DNA of 21,390 bases from Plakobranchus ocellatus (Eukaryota > Mollusca > Gastropoda > Plakobranchidae). The notes beneath the pieces are model-generated. The model saw only the letters and a list, made by a program, of their open reading frames with translations, was not told where the DNA came from and made no database searches. The position numbers were made by a program, and so were the translations under genes. Below are positions 1 through 11,601 of this stretch, piece by piece (the first letter of the stretch is position 1; every line of letters begins with the position of its first letter). The stretch is taken from the NCBI GenBank assembly GCA_019648995.1, contig BLXT01000055.1, positions 4,182,993-4,204,382 of the forward strand, read 5' to 3'.

Positions 1-112
1 TCTCTCTCTCTCTCTCTCTCTGTCCCTCCTTTTATCACTCTTTGAGCATCTCTCAGTAATTCTCACTCTTTCTCCTTTTATTTCTCTCTTTCTCTCTCAC
101 TCACTCTCAACC
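1..112. repeat. CT-rich microsatellite
   Basis: A pure TC dinucleotide run occupies the first 20 bases, then the tract continues as imperfect CT/CTT repeats to about 112. It is a simple-sequence tract and may continue beyond the left edge. A pyrimidine tract could act as part of a splice acceptor region, but no exon follows it that I can read. Confidence 0.9.
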
Positions 113-703
113 TATCGGCAATATCAAGATCCAGCACTATTTGTAATTTTGCTAAACTCTTAATTTTGTTTCTTGAGGTATAATCAAAATTTGATAATGG
201 TCCTAGAGATCTAGGCCTAAGCCTACACAGACTTGAGTAGGCCTACATTGTAGGCTGACGTTACTTGCGTAGATCTTTGTAATTTCAAATAGAGCAAAGG
301 AAAACTTGATGTTTTCTTTTTATTCAAAACACAATGGGTCATAATTTTAAGCCTTACTCTTACTGAGATTCTGTAGACCTGTCTCACATAAGATTTCTTT
401 TTTCATGTAACCTTTTATTGTGTGAGCTCGATTTTGAGTTTTATAATTACATACTGTAGTGAACCTTAAAAAAAATTCATCATTCAGGTCCTAAGCCTGC
501 AGGTTTTAAAGGCTTGATAAATGGTGATATTATTAGACTAATGGCAGTGAGTAGACTAGTTAGATACTTTCTTGCATCTTTTAGAGTCGAAAATTCATTA
601 ATTAGCCTCTGATATTATACTTTAATGTTATGGAATGTCTATGGTCGAGTATATAATTAAGGTGTAATATGGTTTATCCATGCGCATTGAATTATACTGC
701 CAT

Positions 704-758
704 ATTCCTGTGAGTAGAGGTGAATATTTGTGAGAACGATTTAGGGTTGGCAGGTCTG
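704..758 (+). mobile_element. Terminal segment of a dispersed repeat (copy 1)
   Basis: This 55-bp segment ends in GTTGGCAGGTCTG. It aligns with 14030-14085, starting from a shared ATTCCTGTGAG and running through a similar middle to the same end. The 13-base end is an exact reverse complement of CAGACCTGCCAAC at 19701 and 20822, so it looks like a terminal inverted repeat of one element family. Immediately outside it lies a TA microsatellite, consistent with insertion into AT-rich target DNA. The family name is unknown to me. Confidence 0.6.
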
Positions 759-808
759 TATATATATATATATATAATCATAGATATGTATGTATGTATA
801 CACACACC
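759..808. repeat. TA and GTAT/CA microsatellites
   Basis: A (TA)9 run occupies 759-776. After a short spacer, GTAT repeats pass into a CA run ending near 807. It adjoins the repeat terminus at 746-758. Confidence 0.85.
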
Positions 809-1131
809 TTAATTAGAGGAAAAACAGAAAAATCTAATGCTTTGATCCGTTGTAGTTAGCAACAAGGTGTAAAAGCCATAGAAACAGAATATTGTTTCCA
901 ATAAATACAAGGAAACGCACATCTGAAGGGTTATTAAAAAAAAATTAGATCTACATCCAGAACAGTTATAAACACAAATTTAATGGATTTTCACGGAAAT
1001 CTTATTTTATGATTGTGCCAAGAAAGCAGAATTAGATCTAGATATACCTTCATATTCACTTTTTTGCATGTTTGCATCACCGTGGATCTAAAAATCTTAC
1101 AAAGTTACATCTTTTCTTAGATTCTACTCAC

Positions 1132-1264
1132 CCATTGTTTCTAACAGGAGACAAATCCTTGTTTCCCTCATCTGGGCTGACCTCAGGTTCAGAATGATTT
1201 TCATATTCATCAGAAGAAAGTTGAGACTTTTATCAGAATCAAAATCTAAATAATCAAGCTCCAT
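1132..1264 (-). CDS. Candidate protein-coding exon, frame broken
   Basis: On the minus strand an ATG (1264-1262) opens a frame beginning MELDYLDFDSDK. At a run of four A (plus-strand T4, 1228-1231) the sensible reading shifts. If one base is missing there, the frame continues as an acidic Ser/Pro-rich stretch containing SSDEYENHSEPEVSPDEGNK, and ends at NN-GG exactly before a consensus donor GTGAGT (1131-1126). Without that base, the frame still reads through the donor but with much less plausible composition. The exon would be 134 nt with a phase-2 end. The sequence before the ATG (CTAAAA) is an acceptable start context. Alternatively this is an internal exon, using the pyrimidine tract and CAG just upstream (acceptor near 1315). 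I do not recognise the protein. It could be a nested gene on the opposite strand of an FMR1-gene intron, a retro-fragment, or coincidence. Confidence 0.38.
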
Positions 1265-2288
1265 TTTTAGGTTAGCATTGAAGAGAATTGGGAAAGCAAT
1301 ACAGCGAGAAAGCACAACTGATAGCGTCAAAATGGAAGAAGAGGGGAATCCAGTCCCCGTTTAAAAACTTCTGTTATGACTAAATTTAGGCAAATAAAGC
1401 TAGAAATTCAGCATTATTTTCGTATTAAAGTTGCTGTTGGGGTTTCCTCTTTACAAAAATACTAAGGTATTTCTCTTGCATTAAAAATAGAACATGATAA
1501 TTTGTCTATTTTTAGCTCTAAGACCTAGCATTTGAATTGAAACGAAATCCCATAGGGCCGTCGCGAGAGCGTTAAGGAGAGAATTAATGAGAATATTTGA
1601 TTGATCAATACTTTTAATAACTTTGATTACTTAAGTCAATTATGCTAGATTTTTTTTGGCACGGGTTGTTTGTATAATATTGATTAAATTAAATTAGCTT
1701 CTGTATTGCATAAGTATTTTTAGATGCTGTTGGCAAGAATATAAAGAGAGCGCTGACAGATTAATGATGAGGTGGCCTCATTTTTTACTTATTCATTTTT
1801 AAAAAGTATTTATGAAAGCCTAAAAGGTGAAACATTTGTGTGATGTGTGGTTTAATTGTTCAAATAAGTTTAAGTAACTTGTTGTATTTTACTATATTAA
1901 AATCATGCCCAACTTTTATTGGTAATCATGCTTATGTACTTATAGAAATTTGATTTCCTTCATGAAAAATAAGGGCATAAGCTACTTTCTTCTCTATCTA
2001 TAAGATATGTAGGTAATCTTGGAAATGATTTGAACTTGTTCTGAAGAATGAGGTACATTTAAAAAAAAAAGTATAGATTGACTGCTGTAATTCGCGATGG
2101 GATCATTTTAACTGAAAGTATTTTTTCTCCTTTTCTTTACTTTTCCAACCATTGGGATTTTACTCGCAAAAAAAAAAAAAATGCTTACCTCTAATTAAAA
2201 ATAAGATTCTCTCTACTGATTTTTTCAATCTATTACTTTATTTGTTAAAGACTTTGAGGTTTATAATTTTCTTTTGATGATTTACCAG
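1265..2288. other. Non-coding stretch before the first FMR1-family exon
   Basis: AT-rich with short A/T homopolymers. A small CpG-containing island-like spot (1556-1573, GGGCCGTCGCGAGAGCG) stands out from the surroundings and lies upstream of the minus-strand candidate exon. No Agenet/Tudor exon of the FMR1 family could be found here, so the preceding exon of that gene is expected outside the window. The 3' end forms a normal acceptor (TTTACCAG, 2281-2288). Confidence 0.6.
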
Positions 2289-2405
2289 ACCACAAGTTCA
2301 GGAGTGGTGAAGAGAGCATCAATGATTGGTGATATGTTTTTAAGAAACATGCGGCAGAAGGTATTGCTTAAACAGCGTACAGAAGAGGCAGCCAAAAAAT
2401 TGCAG
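2289..2405 (+). CDS. FMR1/FXR-family exon: segment before KH1
   Basis: This internal exon of 39 codons has phase 0 at both ends. The acceptor is TTTACCAG and the donor GTATTT. It reads TTSSGVVKRASMIGDMFLRN and continues MRQKVLLKQRTEEAAKKLQ. This matches the conserved FMRP segment that vertebrates show as VKRAHMLIDMHFRSLRTKL, the helical stretch between the N-terminal Agenet domains and KH1. Its 117-nt length equals human FMR1 exon 7 as I remember it. FMRP binds mRNA and ribosomes and represses translation. This part links the protein-interaction module to the KH domains. A second AG at 2300-2301 could be an alternative acceptor, but it would change the frame. The preceding exon is not in the window. 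Confidence 0.93.
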
Positions 2406-2878
2406 GTATTTGCCAATATTTTTTTTTAAGCCTTTAATGAGAGGAGTAATAAAAAGTATATTGTATAGATTAGTTCTTGAAGTAATGACAAGTTTTTATA
2501 TGAACATTTTTTTATGTCATTTTGCTGTTTGAAAAGATATGTCTTTTGGTTTTTTTTTTTTTGCACTGTGCGTTTTACTCTAATCTACTTTAACATTGCT
2601 CGAAAGACCTGGCTGGGAGAATACCAATCCAAAAACAAGAATTTGAAAAATTGTTTAACGGATGCATAATTAAATGAACACCGTTGAAATTACTATGTTA
2701 TCTTGCTATATTCAGATTTCAGACATCATTTATTTTTATGGAAGATTTACTTTCTTGTAAAAAAGTTTTGAAAGTTTTAATTTATTTTTTTTTTTATGCA
2801 TAAATTTAGCATGCAGAATATTGAGGTAAATTAATGCGAGTCTGATTTCTTAAGTAACTATCTTCTGACTCCATTCAG
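2406..2878 (+). other. Intron (473 bp)
   Basis: A short intron with donor GTATTTGC and acceptor CCATTCAG. It is AT-rich with T-homopolymers at about 2550-2563 and 2781-2795. I see no repeats or other genes in it. Confidence 0.88.
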
Positions 2879-3046
2879 AGTACCAAGGTACGCTCAGGCT
2901 TCATGGAAGAATTTCAAGTTCGCGATGAGCTTATGGGTTTGGCAATTGGAACTCATGGAACCAACATTCAGCAAGCCAGAAAAGTGGATGGTATCACTGG
3001 AATTGAGCTTGATGAAATGTCTTGTACTTTTAAAGTTTATGGAGAG
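2879..3046 (+). CDS. FMR1/FXR-family exon: KH1 domain
   Basis: This exon has 56 codons and phase 0 at both ends. It runs from [14 protein letters not shown] through [19 protein letters not shown] to CTFKVYGE. This is KH1 of the FMRP family, an RNA-binding fold whose GxxG loop is GTHG here. The residue matching human Ile241 (in TNI) and the Gly matching human Gly266 (in VYGE) are both kept, so the domain looks functional. It is 168 nt against 171 nt for human exon 8; the difference is one residue before the KH core. The acceptor is a good TTCAG. The donor GTTTGT is weaker than consensus. Confidence 0.96.
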
Positions 3047-3210
3047 GTTTGTGACAGCTCAGTCAAGTTACTTTAAATCTGTGGGGGAAATGATGAGTTT
3101 GATCATGCCCTATTCAAATTACTAACAGAATTCACTATATTAGAATAATACAGGGATGTCCTTTTTCGTTTTTAAACGGAATTCCATCTTTTTTTTTTTT
3201 CTTCACTGGT

Positions 3211-3351
3211 CAAAGCAGTTCTTTTCCTGCTCTTCCCCAGCATTATTGTTATGGTTTTGATATTTTGCTTTTTATTGTGCATGCATGTTTGTTTTCAAAG
3301 TATTCAGAATCACAGAAAAAGTTCAGTTGTATTTTTTCAAGGGCAGAGGGC
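3211..3351 (+). repeat. Dispersed direct repeat, copy A
   Basis: Aligns with 6142-6282. Shared landmarks in order are GTTCTTTTCCTGCTC, CAGCAT-AT-GT-ATGGTTTTG, GCTTTTTATTGTGCATGCAT, AAAGTATTCAGA, and a T-tract followed by GGCAGAGGGC (GGAAGAGGGC in the other copy). By eye the copies are around 75-80% identical with small indels. The family is not known to me and no coding potential is apparent. Confidence 0.75.
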
Positions 3352-6141
3352 TTCCTTGATAATATGACTGCGGTTACTCCCCCTAATCATCAAAAACATT
3401 GACATTATCATTTTTTTTTTTTTTTTTTCAAATAAAGTTAAGTTTTGTGGCGATTTTTTTGTTGGTCTTTTGTTTAAAGAGAATAGAGTAACAATTTTAA
3501 TGGGCCTCTTATTCTCTCTCTCTTTTTTGTTCTTAAGCATTGTCATTTTACTCAGTAATTAAGGAAAGTAGAAAAAAAAGGAGCGAAAAGTACATGAGGT
3601 GCAGCATTTAAATGATTTTTATTTGCATTTATACGAAGTTGTTACAGAATATGGCTATAATTGAATTTGTGTTTTGCATTGTTGAATTCTGGTACAAATT
3701 GATTAGCTCATGCACGGCCTAGGAAATGATGGGATAACCTTACCAGTAAATGATAACTGACTTGAGGTCTGTTATTTAGTGTAAGATTTTAGAAATACCT
3801 GAAGTCAAAGTATGAAAGTTGATAGAGATTAAATGTTCATTTTTATGAATCAAAAGTATTTGATCCTTGAAGGTAATGTAAACTGCATCAAGTTTGAGGT
3901 CTCAAAGTTGTAACAAATATTCAGAGTGAAGAGAAATTAACAAAAAGGGAAAAATATATATCTTTAACAGTTTTACTTTCATAAGTTGGATGGCAATCTC
4001 CTGTTTAAAGGTAAAAATATTCTTATTTAACAATTTGTAATAATCTTGAATATTTAAAGTACTTAAACACAATTTGCTACCGAGGCATTCCCATAAGTTC
4101 GTCCATTACATCCTATGGTCTTTTCAACTCAAAAAAATTTGCATACAGCTCTTGCTTTTTTATGAATCAAAACTATTTACATGTAGGAAAATGGTTTAAG
4201 AGATGGTCTAGATAATGTGAGCTGTATCATGTGACACGTTTGTTTAAATTTCAATGTTTTATGTGGAAAAATCGTCTTTCCTCGATGACAAAAATTGGAC
4301 ACTTCAGGGAGCCTTCTTCCCTTTATGAATTATTCCTATTTTCAACTCAAATACAGCAATACTGGTGTTATGAGAGGGTCATGGTGGTAATGATCGACCT
4401 TTGTGCAAAAAATGAGCTGGATTCCTTTGTTAATAATTAAATACCAGCTAATTAAATCTACTGGACATAACTCTTGTTGTGAAAATGTTAGATCTAAAAA
4501 CACAGATGAAATCATGAGTCCTCATTATGTTATTTGAAATGAAAGATATTTTATCCAAAAAACATTTTCTCTCAATCACACTGAGACAGCTACATTTTTT
4601 AGAAGAGATATTTTAATGGAGAAATTGGGCACAATTTTATTCATGTGTTGATTTTTGTGAATCTGTTAGTCTAATGTCCACTAGTTACACAAGTTTTTAG
4701 CATTTTCACATCATCATAAACTTTTGTATTGCTCAATTCAGTGCAGAATTTTAATTTTATACTTGAAAACCAAAACATCAGGAAATGAGCCATGGCAATC
4801 TTCAAATACCAGTTACTAAACCTGTTGTAAAGTTTCGATGAAGCGTTATGTCAGGGAAACTGCATTGTAAAACGTCATGTCCATCTACTATTCAAGCCCT
4901 ATTAAGTAGGATCACGGCTGTAATGAACAATGTAACTAGTATATGAGCATGATGTCTCATTGTTGTTAATCTTGATTCACCGTGAAGCTGTGCACCCACC
5001 TAAAATGATTCCACATTTTTTGATAGAACAAATTTTGATAGCTGTATGTATAAAAAACATATCCTAAACTAAGAGTACATTTAAATGGAAAAAAAATTAA
5101 AAGCCTTGTTGGGTAAGCAAAGGTATATAAACTAGATTTCCAGATCTAGACTTATTGCTTTTCCTACCAAAGTCATTGATTGAAAGCCCTTCAGACTTTG
5201 CCTAGATTTAATAGAAAGTATTATCTCAACCAACCAAACATATCTACATTCAGAAATTTGTGCACTTTAGGTACCAGAGAAGGATTTTGTTGTGAATTGA
5301 TATGTCCAGGACTGGTTGAAATAGTGAACATAAACCTCAACAATTTTTTCAATAGTGATTTATTTTATCTTTATCCTTTTAAAATTGTAAAGTAGAGTTA
5401 TTTCTTTGCATAGAACGCATATTTTGAAATAGATTTAGTATGTTTTATTTTGTCACTTCTATGTCCCCATTTCATGGACCAACTTTTGAGAATGCCTCTT
5501 CTACAGCAAGATAAAAAGATAGGTAATACGGTTGTAATTATGTCCATCGCAAGTAGATCTTCAGATCATGAAAAGGCCCAAACATTTCAGAACCTTTTAC
5601 ATAACACAAAAACCTCTAGTTAACTGTTAGTTTTATATACATACATAAAAGGAAAAAAGAAAACTTTCTCCATGTGTGAATTGAACAGCAATTTGTGCAA
5701 AGTGACTGAATGATTTGCCTCTTGTGTATATCTTACAACAAAGTCCTGCCAGGAAAAGACATTCTTATGATGTTAGACATACAAGTGGAGTAACACATGT
5801 AATTTTGGTGTTGGTCTTCCACATTTCCTATAAACTCCAGAGCGTTTTTGTTATAATTAAGGGGCAAATAGTTTTGACCTGTATATTGGAACAAGTTCAA
5901 TGAAAGATTAGAACTTACAAACCACAAAGAATCAATTGGCAAGAAAAACAGAGTAGTTCTATCAGTACAGGATTTCAAGGAATCCGTGTTTGACATAGTC
6001 GTGTACAACTATACTTAAATTGTGAAAAATTGTGTCTTTGTATGGGTGCAAATTCATTTGCTGTAGCAAACATGCTGGCCATTCGTTTTTTTCTCAGCGA
6101 TGTCCTTGCTCCAATTTTAACCAAACTTCCAGCTTTTGTTG

Positions 6142-6282
6142 GTAAAGTGGTTCTTTTCCTGCTCCTCTCCTCAGCATAATTGTCATGGTTTTGTTTTTTT
6201 GCTTTTTATTGTGCATGCATATTTTAAAGTATTCAGAGTTGCGTGAAAAGTTAGGTTTTTTTTTTCTTAGGGAAGAGGGCAT
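6142..6282 (+). repeat. Dispersed direct repeat, copy B
   Basis: Partner of 3211-3351 in the same orientation, about 2.9 kb away in the same intron. It could be two insertions of one family or an old segmental duplication. Homology fades on both sides, which favours two independent insertions. Confidence 0.75.
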
Positions 6283-6683
6283 GCCTGTTTTCAGGGAGCT
6301 CTAGATCTAAACCTAATTCTACATTAAGCTTGAACTTTGATTATTAATGAGAGGATTTATTGTAAAAAATAGTATGTTTCTGACATAAAGTTTAAAAAAA
6401 GATCTTGATATTGAGAGCTTTTTAGATTAGATTGAGATCTAGATAGTATCAAGCTAATCCGTATCAAGATTGAAGGATCTATCACACATTTACAGTTACA
6501 CAGAAATACTATGCGATTTGCTCATAGAAACTTTTTTTCAGCAGTTTTGAAAATCAAGATAATTCACACATTTTCAGTAGAGGTGGTTTTGTTTCCTGAT
6601 CATGTCAGTTTCTTGAGAGAAAAAGAAAATTTCCATTTGGTGAATGTGAGATTTGTTTTCAGTGTGTGTGTTTTTTTCTCCAG

Positions 6684-6762
6684 ACTCAGGAAGCTGTCAA
6701 ATCAGCGCGTGGACTGCTCGAGTTTTCTGAGGAAACTTTTCAAGTGCCAAGGGACCTTGTTG
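6684..6762 (+). CDS. FMR1/FXR-family exon: KH1-KH2 junction
   Basis: A 79-nt exon (26 codons plus one base) behind a strong acceptor (TTTTTTTCTCCAG), with donor GTAAAT. It reads TQEAVKSARGLLEFSEETFQ then VPRDLV. This matches vertebrate [27 protein letters not shown]: the C-terminal helix of KH1 and the start of KH2. Length and phase equal human exon 9. The split codon G|CT makes Ala where vertebrates and flies, as I recall them, have Gly. Confidence 0.95.
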
Positions 6763-9700
6763 GTAAATTTCTCGTTTGTTTGAATGATTTTGTAATGAAA
6801 TTCTGTGATTGTAGCAAAAATGTGATATACATAAAATGTCCTCTATAAATAAATTAAAAAGAAAAATATTCCTTTTGAAAAAAAAAATGAAAGGCTTGTT
6901 GTAGTCTTTATGCCTAAATCTGAATAATGTAATCAGAAATTCACAAAGATAATTCCAATAGAGTTGTGTAAGCAATTTTGGAGGAATTGTTTTATTGCCA
7001 TTACTTTATTTTCTGCTTTTCAAAAATCTGTATTATACAAGGTTGGCCTGAAGATTGGTAGGTTATGTGCCAATGAAAATTAATAATACAGTTAGGTGAG
7101 CTGCTTGGAGGAAATTGAGGAGTCTTAAATCATCTTTTTATTATAAGCACTTTTTTGAAAGACGAGAATTTTTAGTCGCAATGGTGCACCATACTACACA
7201 ATTGTTTTAATTTTCTAATCTTTCAAGTCATTCAAACTGATGATTAGCTGAAATTGTATCCATGTCTGAAGTTAGCACTTCAACCAAGAACAGCAGGATC
7301 CAATTCAGTCAAGAGATATAAGCATATTTAAGCCGAGTTATATAGGCTTTCAGCAACTCTGATTGGGTTACTTTTGTTCCACGAAGCCTGTAAACTGTAA
7401 AACCTCAAGTTCACGTAAAGCAATTACATAAGTGCTTTCGCAGCTCACTACTGCTACAGGAACAATTTTAAGGTTCGTGTTCTTGATATAACATTAAACT
7501 ACATTTGTCACGCAATTGGCAACTGAACCGGTAACCCCATCAATTTTAAAATGATGAAGATGGTAGTGGAATCCAGTAGCACTAAAAATAAGATCTGTGA
7601 AGGATGGAAGATCCTAATGAGAATAATGGCTATTTTAAACCCTCATCGATTGTGGAATAGTTACAAAACAAAAGCTAGGAGAAAACTTTTACACAAGCCA
7701 ACAATAGCAGACCCTGTCCCGCAATCCGCCTTTCGTAGTTTAAAATCCCCAAAAGCAACACAGAGCAAATCATTTTCACCAGTCTTTTTTCCTATAAAAA
7801 CCTCACTACATGAACACATCCCGAATTATTACCACTTCCAGTATTCATTTTCTTACTGCTAGAGCACTTTTACAAATGTGTCGCACTGATCGTCCATTGT
7901 AAACAAGATACCAAACGGAAAGCCTGATCTTTTTTAATGCTAGAAGCATATCATAAAGTAACAAATACACTACATAGATAACATACCCATTTAAAAATAA
8001 CCACAAATTTAGGCCCTGCAATAGACCTTTTTGAGAAAAGGAGTTGAAATATATGGAAACAAACTTTTATTGGGTGTAGGCCTATCTGCAATAAATCTAA
8101 TCTAGAATCTGGATTAATTAGATTTCTACGTTTTTATTTCTATTTCAAAGAAAAAAGAGGGAAAAAAAAGATTGAGGTTTTAGGATCTTTCACACATTAA
8201 ACTTTATCATATTTTTGATAGGTATCTAGATCTTAACTTGTCTCCTAGACACATTGTTATTTTGAAATTCCAAAGAAAGACTCCAGCGTTTTTCATTATT
8301 ATTATTTAATTTTTTTTTTTTAGTTTTAAAATGTGATTTTTGTATGAACAGAGAATTAATTATATTACTTGGCATACAGTGTGAACCACTAGAATGGGCT
8401 TGTTATTTCTTGTGGCTTTTTTTTTTTTTGTGGTTCGTCAAGACCACCCAAACTTGCCCTGTCGGGTTCAGTAGGCTAGGCTTAAGCCCAGTCAGAGTAG
8501 ACTGCTAGGCTCTAAACAGTTGTTAAAGGATTGGTATTTTTGACTTGCAGGATTAAAAGGATGGATCAGAAACGCTAATATGTTTTTATAACCTAAGATT
8601 TTACGAGAAAGTAGAAATTAATATATGAACAGTGTCTTAATTGATGGATTTGTTTCACGGTAGCAATGTTGAGTGAGATAGAGATCTAATCCTGAGATCG
8701 AAAAACCCAATGCGAAGAGGGAGGTCACTTGAACAGTCAGTCTATTTTTTATTGTGTGCTCTAGGGAGAAAAAGAATTGTTCATATGAAAGATGGAAAGC
8801 CAATCTTTGTTGAGAATTTTTTATTTTTAAATAAATAAATAAATGTTTTGCGAGCTTTAGTTTTGCTTTAAAAATTGGTCACGTAACTTTGCTAAACAGC
8901 CAAATCTTTCTAGGTTTGACTTAGTCTCTTGAGGTGAATGGGGGTCAAGTCCATTTTGGCTCTATGTAGACAAAGATAATGGGATAAAAGTTTATAAAAG
9001 AAATAGTTACTTAGAAGATTTTATAAAATCGTTTGTTCATTGTTTTTAAACTGAACTTTATTGTAGTTTATTGTGCAAGTATTGACTATGCTGCTAAAGC
9101 TATAAAGATTGGTTTCTAGTAAGAGAATTTATTATGATTGAAGCTGATCACCCTTGAATGTCACTTTCAATAGGCCTAATTGTAACTGTAGCGTAAGCAT
9201 TCTCCCCTCCGGCCTAACCATCACTTATAGTTATACATATTGTACATTTGTAGATCTAGTGCAGCGTCAAATTAATATTAAAATAAATAAATAGGTCTCT
9301 CTGTGATATTTTTTGGCACTCATTTTTCACTGCTATGTTTCATTACATATATTATTTTGTTTTATTCAATTCTATTTTTTTGTGGCGACTGAAAACGAAA
9401 TATAATTCTTAATGTTATTTATATTATTAGTAATATAGAAAAACCTAAGGGAGCTGATGCATTTATTTACAGAGCCTTTTATTTTTATGTGATGAATTTT
9501 AATTAGCTAATTAGCTGGGTCCCAGTGAAGATTAGATTTAATAAAAATTCCTCTCTAGCGTTTTGCTTTCTTCTCTTAAAATCTTCTTAACCCAACATAC
9601 TCGCAAAACAGTAAAAGCTCAAGCACAATCTTATATTTTTTGCCTTTCCACACACACGCACGAACGCACGCACGCGTGCACATGCACAGAGAGAGAGCGA

Positions 9701-11601
9701 GAGAGAACTTCAAAAAAGTTCACCAATAGAAACATGCAATAAAACTAGAAAAATAAAATATAAAATGAAAGAAGCAAACATTACACCAAGAATCTTAACA
9801 ACAAAGTAAAGCATGCATGGGATCTTTACCATGTTTTTCTCTTAAGAGTGTTTTCAAGGGCTAACGTTTTTAACACTTTTGTAACAAAAGTATGACAGAA
9901 TATCCTTGCTCTACTTCATGGTTTTGAAATATATGTGAAATGAAATGTTTAATCCTCTTGTAGGTTAAGATTTTGTTTCTAGTTACACAATTATTTTAAT
10001 TACTTACCCTTGGCTTGGAATTAATGATTTTGATTTTAGTTCTAAATTTCCTCAGCTTTCATTCTTTAATCTAAATTAATCATTGTTTCAATTTATATGC
10101 CTATAAAGACCTTAAAGCAATCTTTAATTTGATACCAGTTTTGTTTCTTTCTGTTCATTAGTCTTTTTTTTTCTTGAATTTTTTGATTTTGTAAAAAATG
10201 AGATTTTTTGCCTCCCTTGGCAAAATGTGCAAATTTGCATGGAAAGCCATATTCATGTTAAAAAATAAATATCTTAAGACTGTCTGGCAATCTTAAAACA
10301 AAAAATGGGTATCCAATATATGTATATGAGAAGGTGCTCAGAAAGTTTGAAGGCTGTGGCCCTGTATTTGATAAAATTATTGGGGTGTAAAGATGATATT
10401 GCGTCCAATGAATCGCTACTGTAAGAAACTAATCTTGAGCAAACATGAATTTAACATAACGCAGAGGCAACTGTAATTTTTAAGACACATTCACCGCCAT
10501 CAGAGTTTAGAACACTTTGCAGTTGTTGGGAAAGTTGAAGGCAAATGCTGTCAAAATAAACAGGGAATAACTTTTATGGAAAGTTTTAAACTCATGGCAA
10601 TAGGTAATGTTAGCAACAACTTCATAAGGTTAACTGAGAACAGGTTTGTGTGGAGGAACATGATCCCCAGTGTCTGTTTTAGGCAAGACACATAAAGAAG
10701 AAGTTCTAGTATTTTCACTTCATTTGATTACTAAATAATGTCAGTCCTTTACCTAAAACTGGGAAACATACCTTTATACTATGAAAAATAATTTATTAGA
10801 TTATTTGTCATTGTGAGCCAAAAGATACAAAATTTTACCTAAGATTCAAATGATATGTTCCATAGCAAGTATCAGATCTGCTTACCATATACTTTGCATA
10901 AAACCCAACAAAATGATCACACCCTAAACTTATTATACTTTTGCGATTCACTTTTTTAACAGCTCAAGAACTTTTATAATTGTCAAACCATAATGCCCCA
11001 CTATAAAAAGGCATTGAAAGAAGATCAAATTGTTCATATCATCTAAAATATACTATCAGTTAAGAACGCTGCTCTAAAAAAGCAGCCTTTCTTTGCAGGT
11101 TCTTCCTTTTCAAATAGGATTTAGACCCACTGAGACAGATTAAAAAAAAAATGATATATAGATCTATGAACATGACATTTTTCTAAAAGGTCTATAATCT
11201 AGAGCAATTGTAGAATTTTTTTTCTTTCTTTTCTTGTGAACACTTTACTTTCAGTCTTTTCATTTTTTGTAAATTTCCCTTTCCCACTTGGTGAAAGTCA
11301 CAAACTGAGTCTGATCAGCCTACTTCCAATTTTAAATTTTCTTTTCATCACCAAGCAAGATTCTCCACATTAGCTAAAATCCCACATTTTTCATTCCTTG
11401 GTTTTCCAAACTGATAAATCAGTTGTGCATAATTGTATTATTCAACATTTTCTTTGTACTTATCTTTGAATTAATGCAAAATTTGATTAAAAGTTGCAAA
11501 GATTTTTCAAGCCTACAGCCGTCTCACTAGAATTTAACGGGGGAAGCAGAATTTTCTTTTCATTATGTTTCTAAAACTATTTTTTTGTTTTTGTTTTTAA
11601 G
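6763..11601 (+). other. Intron (4,839 bp)
   Basis: Donor GTAAATTTC, acceptor TTTGTTTTTAAG. It contains TAGGCCTA at 8077 and 9171, TAGATCTA at 9251 and 11159, an AAAT microsatellite near 8829-8844, and a CA/CGCA then GAGA microsatellite at 9646-9707. One 103-codon open frame (7551-7862, +) is somewhat long for such AT-rich DNA. It has no recognisable domain, no signal peptide, and no homology I can name; I treat it as chance or part of an old repeat. Confidence 0.82.
9646..9707. repeat. CA/CGCA and GA microsatellites
   Basis: A degenerate (CA)n/(CGCA)n tract is followed directly by (GA)n with a few interruptions. Simple sequence only. Confidence 0.85.

Larger units (their letters stand above)
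113..1131. other. Non-coding stretch left of the candidate minus exon
   Basis: No convincing exon on either strand. The stretch contains two TAGGCCTA palindromes (212-219, 238-245), a repeat terminus at 704-758 followed by TA and GTAT/CA microsatellites (759-808), and TAGATCTA words near 946 and 1033. It is presumably intron of the FMR1-family gene, or of the minus-strand gene if the exon at 1132-1264 is real. Confidence 0.6.
3047..6683 (+). other. Intron (3,637 bp) with a dispersed repeat pair
   Basis: Donor GTTTGTGAC, acceptor TTTTTCTCCAG. The interior is AT-rich. It holds two copies of an approximately 140-bp repeat (3211-3351 and 6142-6282), several T-homopolymers, and TAGATCTA words at 4489 and 6302. 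Open frames of 60-90 codons in this stretch show no family resemblance and are expected by chance. Confidence 0.85.

Noticed and set aside
889-941. A possible second minus-strand exon behind a CTTCAG-type acceptor near 925
   Set aside because: In the phase needed to follow the 1132-1264 exon it reaches a stop after about 20 codons, and the peptide is not exon-like.
2302-2405. An alternative acceptor TTCAG at 2297-2301 for the first FMR1-family exon
   Set aside because: It gives a 104-nt exon that breaks the conserved phase. The upstream acceptor at 2288 gives the expected 117 nt.
2925-3125. A 66-codon + strand frame over the KH1 exon
   Set aside because: It is the wrong frame of the KH1 exon read into the intron; the conserved KH1 peptide is in another frame.
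7551-7862. A 103-codon open frame on the + strand in an intron
   Set aside because: No domain, signal peptide or plausible splice context. Basic and Ser-rich by chance composition, no homology I can name, and no flanking gene signals.
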